Positions 26,309 to 33,870 of a stretch of 64,000 nucleotides of DNA are shown here, piece after piece (within the stretch, counting starts at the first letter, position 1; the number at the start of each line of letters is the position of its first letter). This DNA comes from Marinomonas fungiae (GTDB lineage Bacteria > Pseudomonadota > Gammaproteobacteria > Pseudomonadales > Marinomonadaceae), in the NCBI RefSeq assembly GCF_001418205.1, contig NZ_LIQF01000002.1, forward strand, positions 186,001 to 250,000, read 5' to 3'. Below the pieces are notes generated by a model. The model worked only from the letters and a program-made list of their open reading frames with translations. It did not search any database and was not told where the DNA came from. A program made the position numbers and the translations under genes.

Positions 26309-26758
26309 TTACTTGCTGTTCTCAGTCATGTATTCGATCGCGCCTTTAATTTCATCATCACTACAAGTGGCACAAGTACCGCGTGGTGGCATGGCATTGA
26401 TACCATTGATGGCATTACTCATTAGATTGTCGAACCCTTTGGCAACGCGTGGTGCCCAGTCGCCTGCGTTACCGAATTTTGGTGCACCAGCGACACCGAT
26501 AGAGTGACAAGCCGTACAAAATTGATTGTACACCGCTTCTCCAGAACGTGGGCCGTCGTTTGCTGCCACCGCAGCAGCAGAAGAGACTTCACACTCTTGC
26601 CCAGCAATACAGACTTTACCAACCGGAGCGATACGAGCTGCGATCTCTTCCGGGCTTTGTCCAATAGCGCTAACTGATGAACTCATTACTGCAGCAAAAC
26701 CTGCAATGCTGATTAGGGTAAACAGTTTGCGATGAATAGATTTGATCAGCGAGCTCAC
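26309..26758 (-). CDS. Cytochrome c5 family protein
   Basis: A 149-residue exported class I cytochrome c. Residues 1-31 are a signal peptide ending SSVSA. The haem site is C81-T-A-C84-H85, the likely distal ligand is M123 in NAMPPRG, and C129/C132 (GTCATC) form the disulfide typical of the c5 group. An unusual extra pair, C50 and C56 (VCIAGQEC), lies before the haem domain. The start is the GTG at 26758, which has GAGG nine bases upstream; the longer frame (from 26863) places 35 unrelated residues before the signal peptide. It probably carries electrons in the periplasm between the bc1 complex and an oxidase. Confidence 0.9.
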   Translation of the reverse strand: MSSLIKSIHRKLFTLISIAGFAAVMSSSVSAIGQSPEEIAARIAPVGKVCIAGQECEVSSAAAVAANDGPRSGEAVYNQFCTACHSIGVAGAPKFGNAGDWAPRVAKGFDNLMSNAINGINAMPPRGTCATCSDDEIKGAIEYMTENSK

Positions 26759-27109
26759 TATGTTTTTCCTCGATCCAAAGTTTGGCCAGTTAAATATTTG
26801 ATTGGCGGAAGTATACCCAGAGGGAAATTCAGTCGAAACCAAATTAGCATGAAATTTGGACAAACACCGCTCTAGGTCAAAAAATGGATCATCTTAAAGA
26901 CTAATTAAGCAAGCTGTGCCGGTAAAAGAGTCAGTAGCGGTACTGATATTATGTGAGAGCGCCATTTAAGAACAATGCGCACTGTAAAATTGCTACTCAG
27001 CTACAGCACTACTGATTACATTGCTCATATCAGTACTGATCGTAAGATCTAAATACGCCAAGTAGGGCTGGAAAATAAGTGTCTGAAAGAAACTAAAACA
27101 GGTTATTTT
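26759..27109. other. Intergenic region with repeated TACTGAT elements
   Basis: No gene is seen in this 351-base gap between the cytochrome and hydrolase genes. TACTGAT occurs three times (26941-26947, 27010-27016, 27034-27040). The last lies in a 12-base perfect palindrome ATCAGTACTGAT (27029-27040), and GTACTGATAT (26940-26949) is exactly inverted at 27027-27036. The pattern looks like operator sites for an unknown regulator. Confidence 0.45.
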
Positions 27110-28135
27110 ATGAGACAGATGTTCAAATTTAAGTTATTCAGAGTCTTACTTGTCTGCGTTTTAGCTCTGCTGTGTTGGACTGCATCTCGCTTTTTTGAAT
27201 TTGGGGTCGAAGGAGTGGGAGCTCACAAGAGTATTTCTTTTCAACATGGTACGGACGTGTTGAGTGGAACATTGATCATGCCTTCCGGTGTCGCTTCACC
27301 GCCTTTTGTTATCTTAGTTCATGGCGATGGACCTCAGGATCGTTGGTCAAACGATGGCTATGTCCCTCTTGTTAGGTATCTAGTATCAAAAGGTATCGCT
27401 GTTTTTTCGTGGGATAAACCAGGGGTTGGTTTAAGTACTGGAAATTGGTTTGCTCAGACCATGCAAGATCGAGCTAATGAAAGTGCGGCGGCGATGCAAA
27501 GACTAAGGGCAGTGCCGGAATTAAAGCTCAGCGAGGGGGGATTTCTTGGCTTTTCTCAGGCGGGATGGGTTGTGCCTGAAGCAAGTCGATTAGTCAACGC
27601 AGACTTTGTTGCGCTTGTTGGGGCTGCTATTAATTGGCGCAACCAAAGTCTTTACTATACGGGGGAGCGGCTGACTTTGGCTGGAAGCTCTACGGAAGTC
27701 ATTGCCAAAGCTCAAGCACAAGACGCATTAGAGTTTGATCAGCAGTTTAGTATAGAAATGGCCAAGCAACCTTGTGCTTCTGTGTGTGATAGATCCGATT
27801 TTGAACGTCGTAACTCACTATCCGATGCGCAGAAAAGCATCTCTCAGATGTTGTCACCGACATTGTTGTTGATGGGGGCACAGGATCGCAATGTAGACCA
27901 CAATGAGTCGGTTGAAGTCTGGCGTAGAGAGTTTCCAAAAGATGTCGCCAGTTGTATCAAGCAGATACCTTATGCCACGCATGGTCTGCTACGTAGTGAG
28001 CTTTTTGATTATCAGCTAACTTCTCAATGGCCGACGTGGAAACAAATTGCGTTCGTTATATTAGGCCGTTATGCCTATTCGCCCAGTGCATTAGAAAGTA
28101 TTGCTGTTTGGATCAAGGAGCAGTCCTGTTCATAA
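27110..28135 (+). CDS. Alpha/beta hydrolase with N-terminal membrane anchor
   Basis: A 341-residue protein. Residues about 8-27 form a hydrophobic helix that is either an uncleaved anchor or a signal peptide. The hydrolase fold has an HGDGPQDRW oxyanion-hole motif, a nucleophile elbow GFSQAG with the serine near residue 147, an acid in GAQDRNVDH and a histidine in ATHGLLR, so the triad is complete. The order and sequence resemble uncharacterised dienelactone-hydrolase-like proteins; the substrate is unknown. A C-x3-C pair (PCASVC) in the lid region may form a disulfide in the periplasm. It is a stand-alone gene. Confidence 0.8.
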   Translation: MRQMFKFKLFRVLLVCVLALLCWTASRFFEFGVEGVGAHKSISFQHGTDVLSGTLIMPSGVASPPFVILVHGDGPQDRWSNDGYVPLVRYLVSKGIAVFSWDKPGVGLSTGNWFAQTMQDRANESAAAMQRLRAVPELKLSEGGFLGFSQAGWVVPEASRLVNADFVALVGAAINWRNQSLYYTGERLTLAGSSTEVIAKAQAQDALEFDQQFSIEMAKQPCASVCDRSDFERRNSLSDAQKSISQMLSPTLLLMGAQDRNVDHNESVEVWRREFPKDVASCIKQIPYATHGLLRSELFDYQLTSQWPTWKQIAFVILGRYAYSPSALESIAVWIKEQSCS

Positions 28136-28159
28136 GAACTTTGCAGTTCATCCGTTTAT

Positions 28160-28177
28160 CTACGTATTAATACGTAG
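28160..28177. promoter_or_regulatory. 18-base perfect palindrome upstream of dctP
   Basis: CTACGTATTAATACGTAG reads the same on both strands. Its core is TACGTAT, two bases, ATACGTA, the 7-2-7 layout used by NarL-type response regulators. A further TACCCAT heptamer lies at 28195-28201, within an inverted pair TGGGT / ACCCA (28181-28200). The site is about 130 bases before dctP, which is followed by a kinase and a NarL-type regulator, so it may be that regulator's target. Confidence 0.5.
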
Positions 28178-28306
28178 TTTTGGGTGCGTAATAATACCCA
28201 TCATTTTCGGTAATCTTACGAATAGAGTCATTGGCTATTTTTCCGCCATTATGGGGTGAGTGCTTAGGCATGTGCCATAAAAATAACCATAGGCAGGATA
28301 AAAATA

Positions 28307-29398
28307 ATGACATTGCAAAAACTTTCTAAACTCGTTGCTGTGGCAACGCTAACTGTTTCTACCTTCGCCGCTTCTTACTCCGTTGCAGCTGATGGCAAAG
28401 TTTACCGTTTAAAAATGGCGGAAACTTGGAATGCTAACTTCCCAATCTTTGGTGATGCGCCTCGTGAAATGGCGCGTTTAGCGGAAGAAATGTCAGATGG
28501 CCGTCTGCAGATTACGATCGACTCCGCTAACAAGCACAAAGCGCCTTTTGGGGTGTTTGATATGGTGCGCTCGGGGCAATATGACTTAGGGCATTCAGCG
28601 TCTTACTACTGGAAAGGCAAAGTACCTAATACTCTCTATTTCACTACCATGCCATTTGGTATGACCACACCAGAGCAATATGGTTGGTTCTATTATGGTG
28701 GTGGTCAGGCGTTATCGGATAAGGTTTATAGTCCTTTTGGTTTACGTTCGTTCCCCGGCGGAAACACGGGTAATCAAATGGGCGGTTGGTTCCAAAAAGA
28801 AATTAACTCCGTGGACGATCTTCAAGGGTTGAAGATGCGCATTCCTGGCTTTGCAGGCGAAGTGCTAGCTAAGTTAGGTGCCAGCCCTACGAACATCCCT
28901 TCAGGCGAGTTATTTACCGCATTAGAGCGTCGCACCATTGATGCATTGGAATGGGTGGGGCCGTCACTAGATTTGCGTATGGGCTTTCATAAGATTGCGC
29001 CTTACTACTACACCGGCTGGCATGAGCCTGCGACAGAGCTGCAATTCCTAGTGAATGAGCGTTCTTTCAAACGTCTTCCTGCGGATCTACAAACCATCTT
29101 GCGCAGTGCGATGAAGCTATCTGCCTACGATATGTACATTCAGTCTTATCACGAAAGTGCTGAAAACTGGGCAACGATGAAGAAAGAGTTTCCAAATATC
29201 GAAGTTAAAACCTTCCCAGATGACGTTATGAAAGCCATGTACAAAGCCAACGAAGAATTGCTAGCTGAGAAAGCAGCGGCCGATCCTTTGGCGAAAGAGA
29301 TCCTAGATTCTCAAGCTGAGTACATGGCAAAAGCCCGTGTCTGGACCAATATTTCTGACCGCGCTTACTTAGACAGCTTGGATAATTTAGCTGACTAA
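28307..29398 (+). CDS. dctP: TRAP transporter solute-binding protein (DctP/TakP-like)
   Basis: A 363-residue periplasmic protein with a signal peptide to about residue 27 (SYSVAA). It belongs to the DctP family. The sequences RSFPGGNTGNQMGGWFQKEI and RIPGFAGEVLAKLGASP and the Glu-Trp pair in DALEWVGP resemble the TakP and lactate-binding branch, whose members bind 2-oxoacids or hydroxyacids through a cation. Substrate is therefore predicted, not shown, to be a small carboxylate. RBS-like AGGATAA precedes the ATG. It is the first gene of a DctPQM operon. Confidence 0.9.
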   Translation: MTLQKLSKLVAVATLTVSTFAASYSVAADGKVYRLKMAETWNANFPIFGDAPREMARLAEEMSDGRLQITIDSANKHKAPFGVFDMVRSGQYDLGHSASYYWKGKVPNTLYFTTMPFGMTTPEQYGWFYYGGGQALSDKVYSPFGLRSFPGGNTGNQMGGWFQKEINSVDDLQGLKMRIPGFAGEVLAKLGASPTNIPSGELFTALERRTIDALEWVGPSLDLRMGFHKIAPYYYTGWHEPATELQFLVNERSFKRLPADLQTILRSAMKLSAYDMYIQSYHESAENWATMKKEFPNIEVKTFPDDVMKAMYKANEELLAEKAAADPLAKEILDSQAEYMAKARVWTNISDRAYLDSLDNLAD

Positions 29399-29467
29399 TG
29401 CCATAGAGGGCAGGGCGATTGATTGCTCTGCCTTTTCTAAGACTTCGCTTACTCTGGGGCTTCCCTT

Positions 29468-30007
29468 ATGTTTTTGGTTTCGCTTGAAAAGACGCTCGGA
29501 CGTTACTCCCTCTGGTTAGGTAGATTATCTGCTCTGCTGTTGATTCTGTTGCTGTGTAACGTGTTTTATAACGTTTTGATGCGTTATGCCTTTAACCATG
29601 TATCGATTGGCATGCAGGAGCTTGAATGGCACTTGTATTCCGCCATTTTTCTATTAGGCATCCCTTTTGGTCTGCAAACGGGTGGCCATGTCCGTGTTGA
29701 TTTGATCTATGAACGCCTTAGTGTGCGAGGTAAAGCATGGATTGACTTAGCCGGTTCTATCCTATTTTTGATTCCTTTTACGTTGCTGGTGGGCTGGTTT
29801 GGAGTGGACTTCGCTAAGGAAGCTTACCTGTTAGGTGAAACCAGTGGCGATCCCGGCGGTTTACCTGCTCGTTGGATTATCAAAGCGGTCATTCCTGTTG
29901 CGTTTTTCTCTATGACGATTGGCGGTATAGGCATGATCCTACGTTCAATCAATGCCATTCGTGGTGTTTCCAACGAAGGGTTCGATCACGAACCTATTCA
30001 GCACTAG
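29468..30007 (+). CDS. dctQ: TRAP transporter small permease (DctQ)
   Basis: A 179-residue membrane protein with four helices and the DctQ family sequence around MQELEWHLYSAIFLLGIPFGLQTGGHVRVDLIY. It pairs with DctM to form the TRAP membrane unit. Spaced 69 bases after dctP and 19 before dctM. Confidence 0.92.
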   Translation: MFLVSLEKTLGRYSLWLGRLSALLLILLLCNVFYNVLMRYAFNHVSIGMQELEWHLYSAIFLLGIPFGLQTGGHVRVDLIYERLSVRGKAWIDLAGSILFLIPFTLLVGWFGVDFAKEAYLLGETSGDPGGLPARWIIKAVIPVAFFSMTIGGIGMILRSINAIRGVSNEGFDHEPIQH

Positions 30008-30026
30008 CCGTTAAATAGGTGTTTCT

Positions 30027-31316
30027 ATGATTGGTATTATTATGTTTTTCGTGGCACTGGTGATGCTGTTATTTGGCTTCCCAGTGGCATTCACCTTTGG
30101 CGGGGTGGCGCTGATTTTCGGTGTGTTTGCTGAAGGTTGGGATATGTTTGCCTTCATGCCGTTCCGTATTCAAAGCTATATGGAAAATACGGTGATGATG
30201 GCGGTGCCTTTGTTTATTTTTATGGGCATTGTGTTACAGAAAACGCGATTGGCTGAGCAGCTGCTGGAAGCCATGGGTAAGCTGTTTGGTAGTGTGCGTG
30301 GCGGTTTGGCGATCTCTACGATTTTGGTTGGCTCATTATTGGCGGCATCGACTGGGGTTGTGGGCGCCAGTGTTGTGGCCATGGGACTGATTTCGTTACC
30401 GGTTATGATGAAGTATCAATACAGTAAGTCCTTGGCCTGCGGCACCATCTGTGCGTCAGGTACTTTAGGGCAGATTATTCCGCCATCAATTATCTTGATC
30501 ATTCTTGGTGATGTATTGGGGATTCCTGTCGGGGATTTGTTTCATGCGGCATTGGCTCCGGGATTTGTTTTAATTGCCTGTTACATCTTGTTTATTGTGG
30601 TGGTGACTTGGCTAAAACCGGGCATGGCACCTGCTATTCCCTACGATGAGTCCCTAGGTACTCGTTCTCAGCAAATTCGTGATGCTCTGAAAGCAATCGT
30701 GCCACCACTAGCGTTGGTTTTGATTGTGTTGGGCTCAATCTTCTCAGGCATTGCGACGCCAACTGAATCTTCAGCGCTCGGTGGTGTCGGTGCGGTTATT
30801 TTATCGCTGATTTATCGTCAATTTAGCTGGAAAATGCTGTTTGATAGTTCCCTTGAAACGGTCAAAGTGACGGCGATGGTGTTTGCTATTCTCATGGGGG
30901 CAACGGCTTTCTCGATGGCATTTAGCTATACGGGAGGAGATTACATTGTCGAAGAAGCTTTGCTGAATCTTCCTGGTGAGAAATGGGGCTTTATTATTCT
31001 GGCAATGATCGCGATTCTAGTCTTGGGCTTCTTTATCGACTTTGTTGAAATCGCTTTTATCATCGTACCTATCTTGGCGCCCGTAGCTGAAGCGCTAGGG
31101 ATTAATATGGTGTGGTTTGCCATCTTGATTGCGATGAATCTTCAGACCTCGTTTTTAACACCCCCCTTTGGCTTTAGTCTGTTTTATTTAAAAGGTGTTG
31201 CGCCGCGATCCGTCAGAACGATGGATATATATCGAGGAGTGATTCCATTCATCTTGATTCAGATTGCCGTACTGATCAGCATTCTACTGATGCCCGGCTT
31301 ATATGGCATGGACTAA
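30027..31316 (+). CDS. dctM: TRAP transporter large permease (DctM)
   Basis: A 429-residue DctM-family protein with about 12 helices. Conserved motifs are present: VAVPLFIFMGIVLQK-type sequence near residue 60, GSLLAASTGVVGASVVAMG, CASGTLGQIIPPSIILIILG, and ATPTESSALGGVGA. It forms the sodium-driven channel with DctQ. A strong terminator follows. Start and length fit the family. Confidence 0.95.
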   Translation: MIGIIMFFVALVMLLFGFPVAFTFGGVALIFGVFAEGWDMFAFMPFRIQSYMENTVMMAVPLFIFMGIVLQKTRLAEQLLEAMGKLFGSVRGGLAISTILVGSLLAASTGVVGASVVAMGLISLPVMMKYQYSKSLACGTICASGTLGQIIPPSIILIILGDVLGIPVGDLFHAALAPGFVLIACYILFIVVVTWLKPGMAPAIPYDESLGTRSQQIRDALKAIVPPLALVLIVLGSIFSGIATPTESSALGGVGAVILSLIYRQFSWKMLFDSSLETVKVTAMVFAILMGATAFSMAFSYTGGDYIVEEALLNLPGEKWGFIILAMIAILVLGFFIDFVEIAFIIVPILAPVAEALGINMVWFAILIAMNLQTSFLTPPFGFSLFYLKGVAPRSVRTMDIYRGVIPFILIQIAVLISILLMPGLYGMD

Positions 31317-31357
31317 TGGCTAGTAGCTTTCGCTTAGATAAGGCGATAGATTGAATG

Positions 31358-31386
31358 GCGAAAGGGAGGTCTAACCTCCCTTTCGC
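31358..31386 (+). terminator. Terminator of the TRAP operon
   Basis: A 13-base-pair perfect stem (GCGAAAGGGAGGT / ACCTCCCTTTCGC) with a three-base loop, followed by TTCTTTCT, 41 bases after the dctM stop. Confidence 0.85.
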
Positions 31387-31463
31387 TTCTTTCTATACCG
31401 GGCTATTCGCTTTTTTGTAAAGCCTTTAAAATCATCAGGAAACAACAATAATTAGGTCCTGTT

Positions 31464-32843
31464 ATGACACTTAAAAGCAAGATCATTTTGTTGACAGTGA
31501 TCCCTTTGCTTTTGGCAACGGCTATCATTACTTACTTGGGGATAACGCATGCTCAGTCGCTGACACAGCAGGAGCTGGCGTTATATGAGCAGCGTATGAT
31601 AGAGACTCGAAAGCAATCATTGAAAGACAATGTTGCCATTGCGATGTCTGCCATCCGCCCCATTCTTGAAGATCCTTCTTTAACCACAGCACAAGCAAAG
31701 CTTCAGGTGCGACGTTTATTAACCGGCTTAAATTACAACGAAGATGGTTATTTCTTTGCCTATACTTTAGACGGAATCAATTTAGTTCATCCCACCCAAC
31801 CAAACTTTGTCGGGCAAAACTTACTCGAGTTTCAGGATCGTGAGGGGGATTTTCTTATTAAGAATTTGATTGAGGCGGCGAAGTCCGGCGGTGGTTTTCA
31901 CCGATATATTTGGGAAAAACCGCCTCAACTTATTCAGGAAGATAAACTGAGTTATGTTGTGCTGATTGAGCCGTGGGGATGGATGATGGGCACAGGAATA
32001 TACCTTGACGACATTTATCGAGACCTCGATGCCGCTCAAACGTCGATGAATAAGAATATCTCTAATAGCCTTTTTACGGTGTTATTTATATTAGGTCTCA
32101 CGGTGGCAACGGTTTTATTACTTGGTTTGTTCATTAATCTACGTGAACATCGATTAGCAGATGAGCGTTTGAAAAAACTAATAAAACGTTTTATTCGATT
32201 ACAAATCAGTGAGCGGCGTAAATTCTCACGAGAGCTGCACGACGGCATCAATCAACTGCTGGTGTCGAGTAAGTTTCGAATCGAGCTGGTGGGTAATAAA
32301 CTGCGCAAAGGCATCCATCAAGACACAATCCAGGCGGATCTTGAGCAGGCTGAACAGGTTATTGAGCAAACCATACGAGAGGTCAGACAGATTTCTCATC
32401 ATCTCAGGCCAACATTGTTGGATGACTTAGGGTTGGAAGCGGCTTTGATTGGCTTGTTGGAGCAATTTTCCGAAAGAACTCAGGTGAGTGTAGAGCACCA
32501 ATTTACGCTTAATTTAGATGCATTAGCGGAAGAGGTTGAGATTACGCTTTATCGATTATCTCAAGAGTGTTTAACGAATATAGAAAAGCACGCTAATGCT
32601 AAAAGTGTCGCCATTAAAATTTGGTTACAGAAAGATGCACTTCATTTCGAGTGCAAGGATGATGGCCGAGGATTTAACCCAGAAGAAAATGCCAGTGGTA
32701 TCGGTGTGTTCAATATGCGTGAGCGTTTGGAGTTAATAGAAGGGGAGTTTTCTATAGACAGCGAAGCGGAGTTTGGCACGACGGTTAGGGCATTGGTGCC
32801 CAGAGAGATAGCTATGTCAGGAGCGCAAAGTGAGCCGACCTAA
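31464..32843 (+). CDS. Cache-domain sensor histidine kinase (NarX/HisKA_3 type)
   Basis: A 459-residue inner-membrane kinase. TM1 is at about 7-28, a single Cache domain (sCache_2-like, NYNEDGYFFAYTLDGINLVHP then GWGWMMGTGIYLDDIY-like sequence) occupies the periplasm, and TM2 is at about 202-225. The dimerisation box SERRKFSRELHDG has phospho-acceptor H259, and the HATPase region follows with N-box LSQECLTNIEKHANA and G-box DDGRGFNPEENASGIGVFNMRER. It probably senses a small carboxylate and controls the adjacent TRAP genes. Its end overlaps the regulator gene by 14 bases. Confidence 0.9.
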   Translation: MTLKSKIILLTVIPLLLATAIITYLGITHAQSLTQQELALYEQRMIETRKQSLKDNVAIAMSAIRPILEDPSLTTAQAKLQVRRLLTGLNYNEDGYFFAYTLDGINLVHPTQPNFVGQNLLEFQDREGDFLIKNLIEAAKSGGGFHRYIWEKPPQLIQEDKLSYVVLIEPWGWMMGTGIYLDDIYRDLDAAQTSMNKNISNSLFTVLFILGLTVATVLLLGLFINLREHRLADERLKKLIKRFIRLQISERRKFSRELHDGINQLLVSSKFRIELVGNKLRKGIHQDTIQADLEQAEQVIEQTIREVRQISHHLRPTLLDDLGLEAALIGLLEQFSERTQVSVEHQFTLNLDALAEEVEITLYRLSQECLTNIEKHANAKSVAIKIWLQKDALHFECKDDGRGFNPEENASGIGVFNMRERLELIEGEFSIDSEAEFGTTVRALVPREIAMSGAQSEPT

Positions 32844-33477
32844 TATCAAAGTGTTGTTGGTGGACGATCATGTTCTTGTTCTAGATGGCTTAGTAGCGCG
32901 TTTAGAACTTGAGTCTCATATCCAAATCATGGGCACAGCCCGTAATGGTGAAGAAGCATTACAACAGGCCCAACAATTGAAGCCTGATGTGGTATTGATG
33001 GATGTGTCAATGCCTGTATTGGGTGGAATTGATGCGGCGAAACGGTTTCGAGAAGAGCTTCCTGACATAAAAGTACTTATGTTGAGCATGCATCATGATC
33101 GCGAATATATCCTGTCACTGGTTCAATCCGGTGCAAGCGGATATGTACTGAAAGATGTGTCAATCAATGAGCTGATTATGGCAATTGAAACGGTGTATCA
33201 AGGCGGTACTTATTTTAGTGCTGGCGCATCGCAGTCGTTGTTTACTGTGCCGGATAAAAAGCCTGATGAGTTGTTAGGTACGGGGGACTGTTTAACTCGC
33301 CGTGAGCTGGATGTGTTGATTGCATTGACTTCAGGACGTACAAATAAAGAAGCGGCTAGTTTGTTGAACATCAGTGTACGCACTGTGGAAACTCACCGAC
33401 AGAATTTAAAAAATAAATTAGACATTCATACATTGGCAGGTCTAACAAAATATGCCATTGAACAAGGCTTGATATAA
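32830..33477 (+). CDS. NarL/LuxR-type response regulator
   Basis: A 215-residue regulator. The receiver domain has acidic residues in VDDH, phospho-acceptor D58 (VVLMDVSMP) and a conserved lysine in SGYVLKDVS. The C-terminal GerE-type helix-turn-helix (residues about 150-205) reads LTRRELDVLIALTSGRTNKE then NISVRTVETHRQNLKNKL. It starts with GTG at 32830, inside the kinase gene, so the two are translationally coupled. It is the natural candidate to bind the palindrome upstream of dctP. Confidence 0.92.
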   Translation: MSRPNIKVLLVDDHVLVLDGLVARLELESHIQIMGTARNGEEALQQAQQLKPDVVLMDVSMPVLGGIDAAKRFREELPDIKVLMLSMHHDREYILSLVQSGASGYVLKDVSINELIMAIETVYQGGTYFSAGASQSLFTVPDKKPDELLGTGDCLTRRELDVLIALTSGRTNKEAASLLNISVRTVETHRQNLKNKLDIHTLAGLTKYAIEQGLI

Positions 33478-33564
33478 CTTGCATTGGGTGTGTCTTGAAA
33501 AAAAATTGGTATCTACAATAATTTAACTATCTGATTTAAATATATATTTTTTCATATCTAAGAT

Positions 33565-33587
33565 CTCTATACGCAATGCGTATAGAG
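33565..33587. promoter_or_regulatory. 23-base inverted repeat between the regulator gene and dppA
   Basis: CTCTATACGCA and its exact complement TGCGTATAGAG are separated by one base. No U-run follows and a one-base loop is not a good RNA hairpin, so a protein-binding operator is more likely than a terminator. It lies 88 bases after the response regulator and 17 bases before the proposed dppA -35 element. Confidence 0.5.
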
Positions 33588-33603
33588 CATATCGTTATTT
33601 CGA

Positions 33604-33632
33604 TTGGTCATTTAAACACCGTTCAGTACTCT
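33604..33632 (+). promoter_or_regulatory. Candidate sigma-70 promoter of dppA
   Basis: TTGGTC, a 17-base spacer, then TACTCT. The -10 element keeps only the TAnnnT skeleton, so this is a moderate match. Transcription from here would begin at about 33640 and give a 5' leader of roughly 230 bases. Confidence 0.4.
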
Positions 33633-33638
33633 TTAAAT

Positions 33639-33824
33639 ACGCTGTTTTTGCGCACTTCTTACCAAGTTCGCAAAAGCGTGTAGGGGGCCTCAAGGAAGAG
33701 GAAAAGCCGCCCCGTTCGAAAAGAGCGTTTGAGCGGGGCCGCTTTTAAACCGCATTGGCAGTCCTCCACCGTCCAGCATCACAAAAGAACGACACGTTCG
33801 GTGACCAGAAACACCGAATGTGTC
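33639..33824 (+). ncRNA. Candidate structured 5' leader of dppA (three hairpins)
   Basis: Three strong stem-loops fill the 33,478-33,870 gap. Hairpin 1 (33639-33679) pairs ACGC/GCGT, TTTTGCG/CGCAAAA and ACTT/AAGT around a CTTACC loop. Hairpin 2 (33702-33746) is GC-rich, AAAAGC-C-GCCCCG against CGGGGC-C-GCTTTT with one C-C mismatch, and ends in TTTT. Hairpin 3 (33791-33824) pairs GACACGTTCGGTG with CACCGAATGTGTC, 13 pairs including one G-U. Together they look like a regulatory leader or a terminator followed by a leader. I do not recognise a known riboswitch class. Confidence 0.5.
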
Positions 33825-33870
33825 TTGCTCAGAATGAGCGAACAATAATTATGCGAAATGGAGAGTTAAG

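Noticed and set aside
33565..33587. Rho-independent terminator for the response regulator
   Set aside because: The arms are separated by one base, so the hairpin loop would be strained, and no U-run follows.
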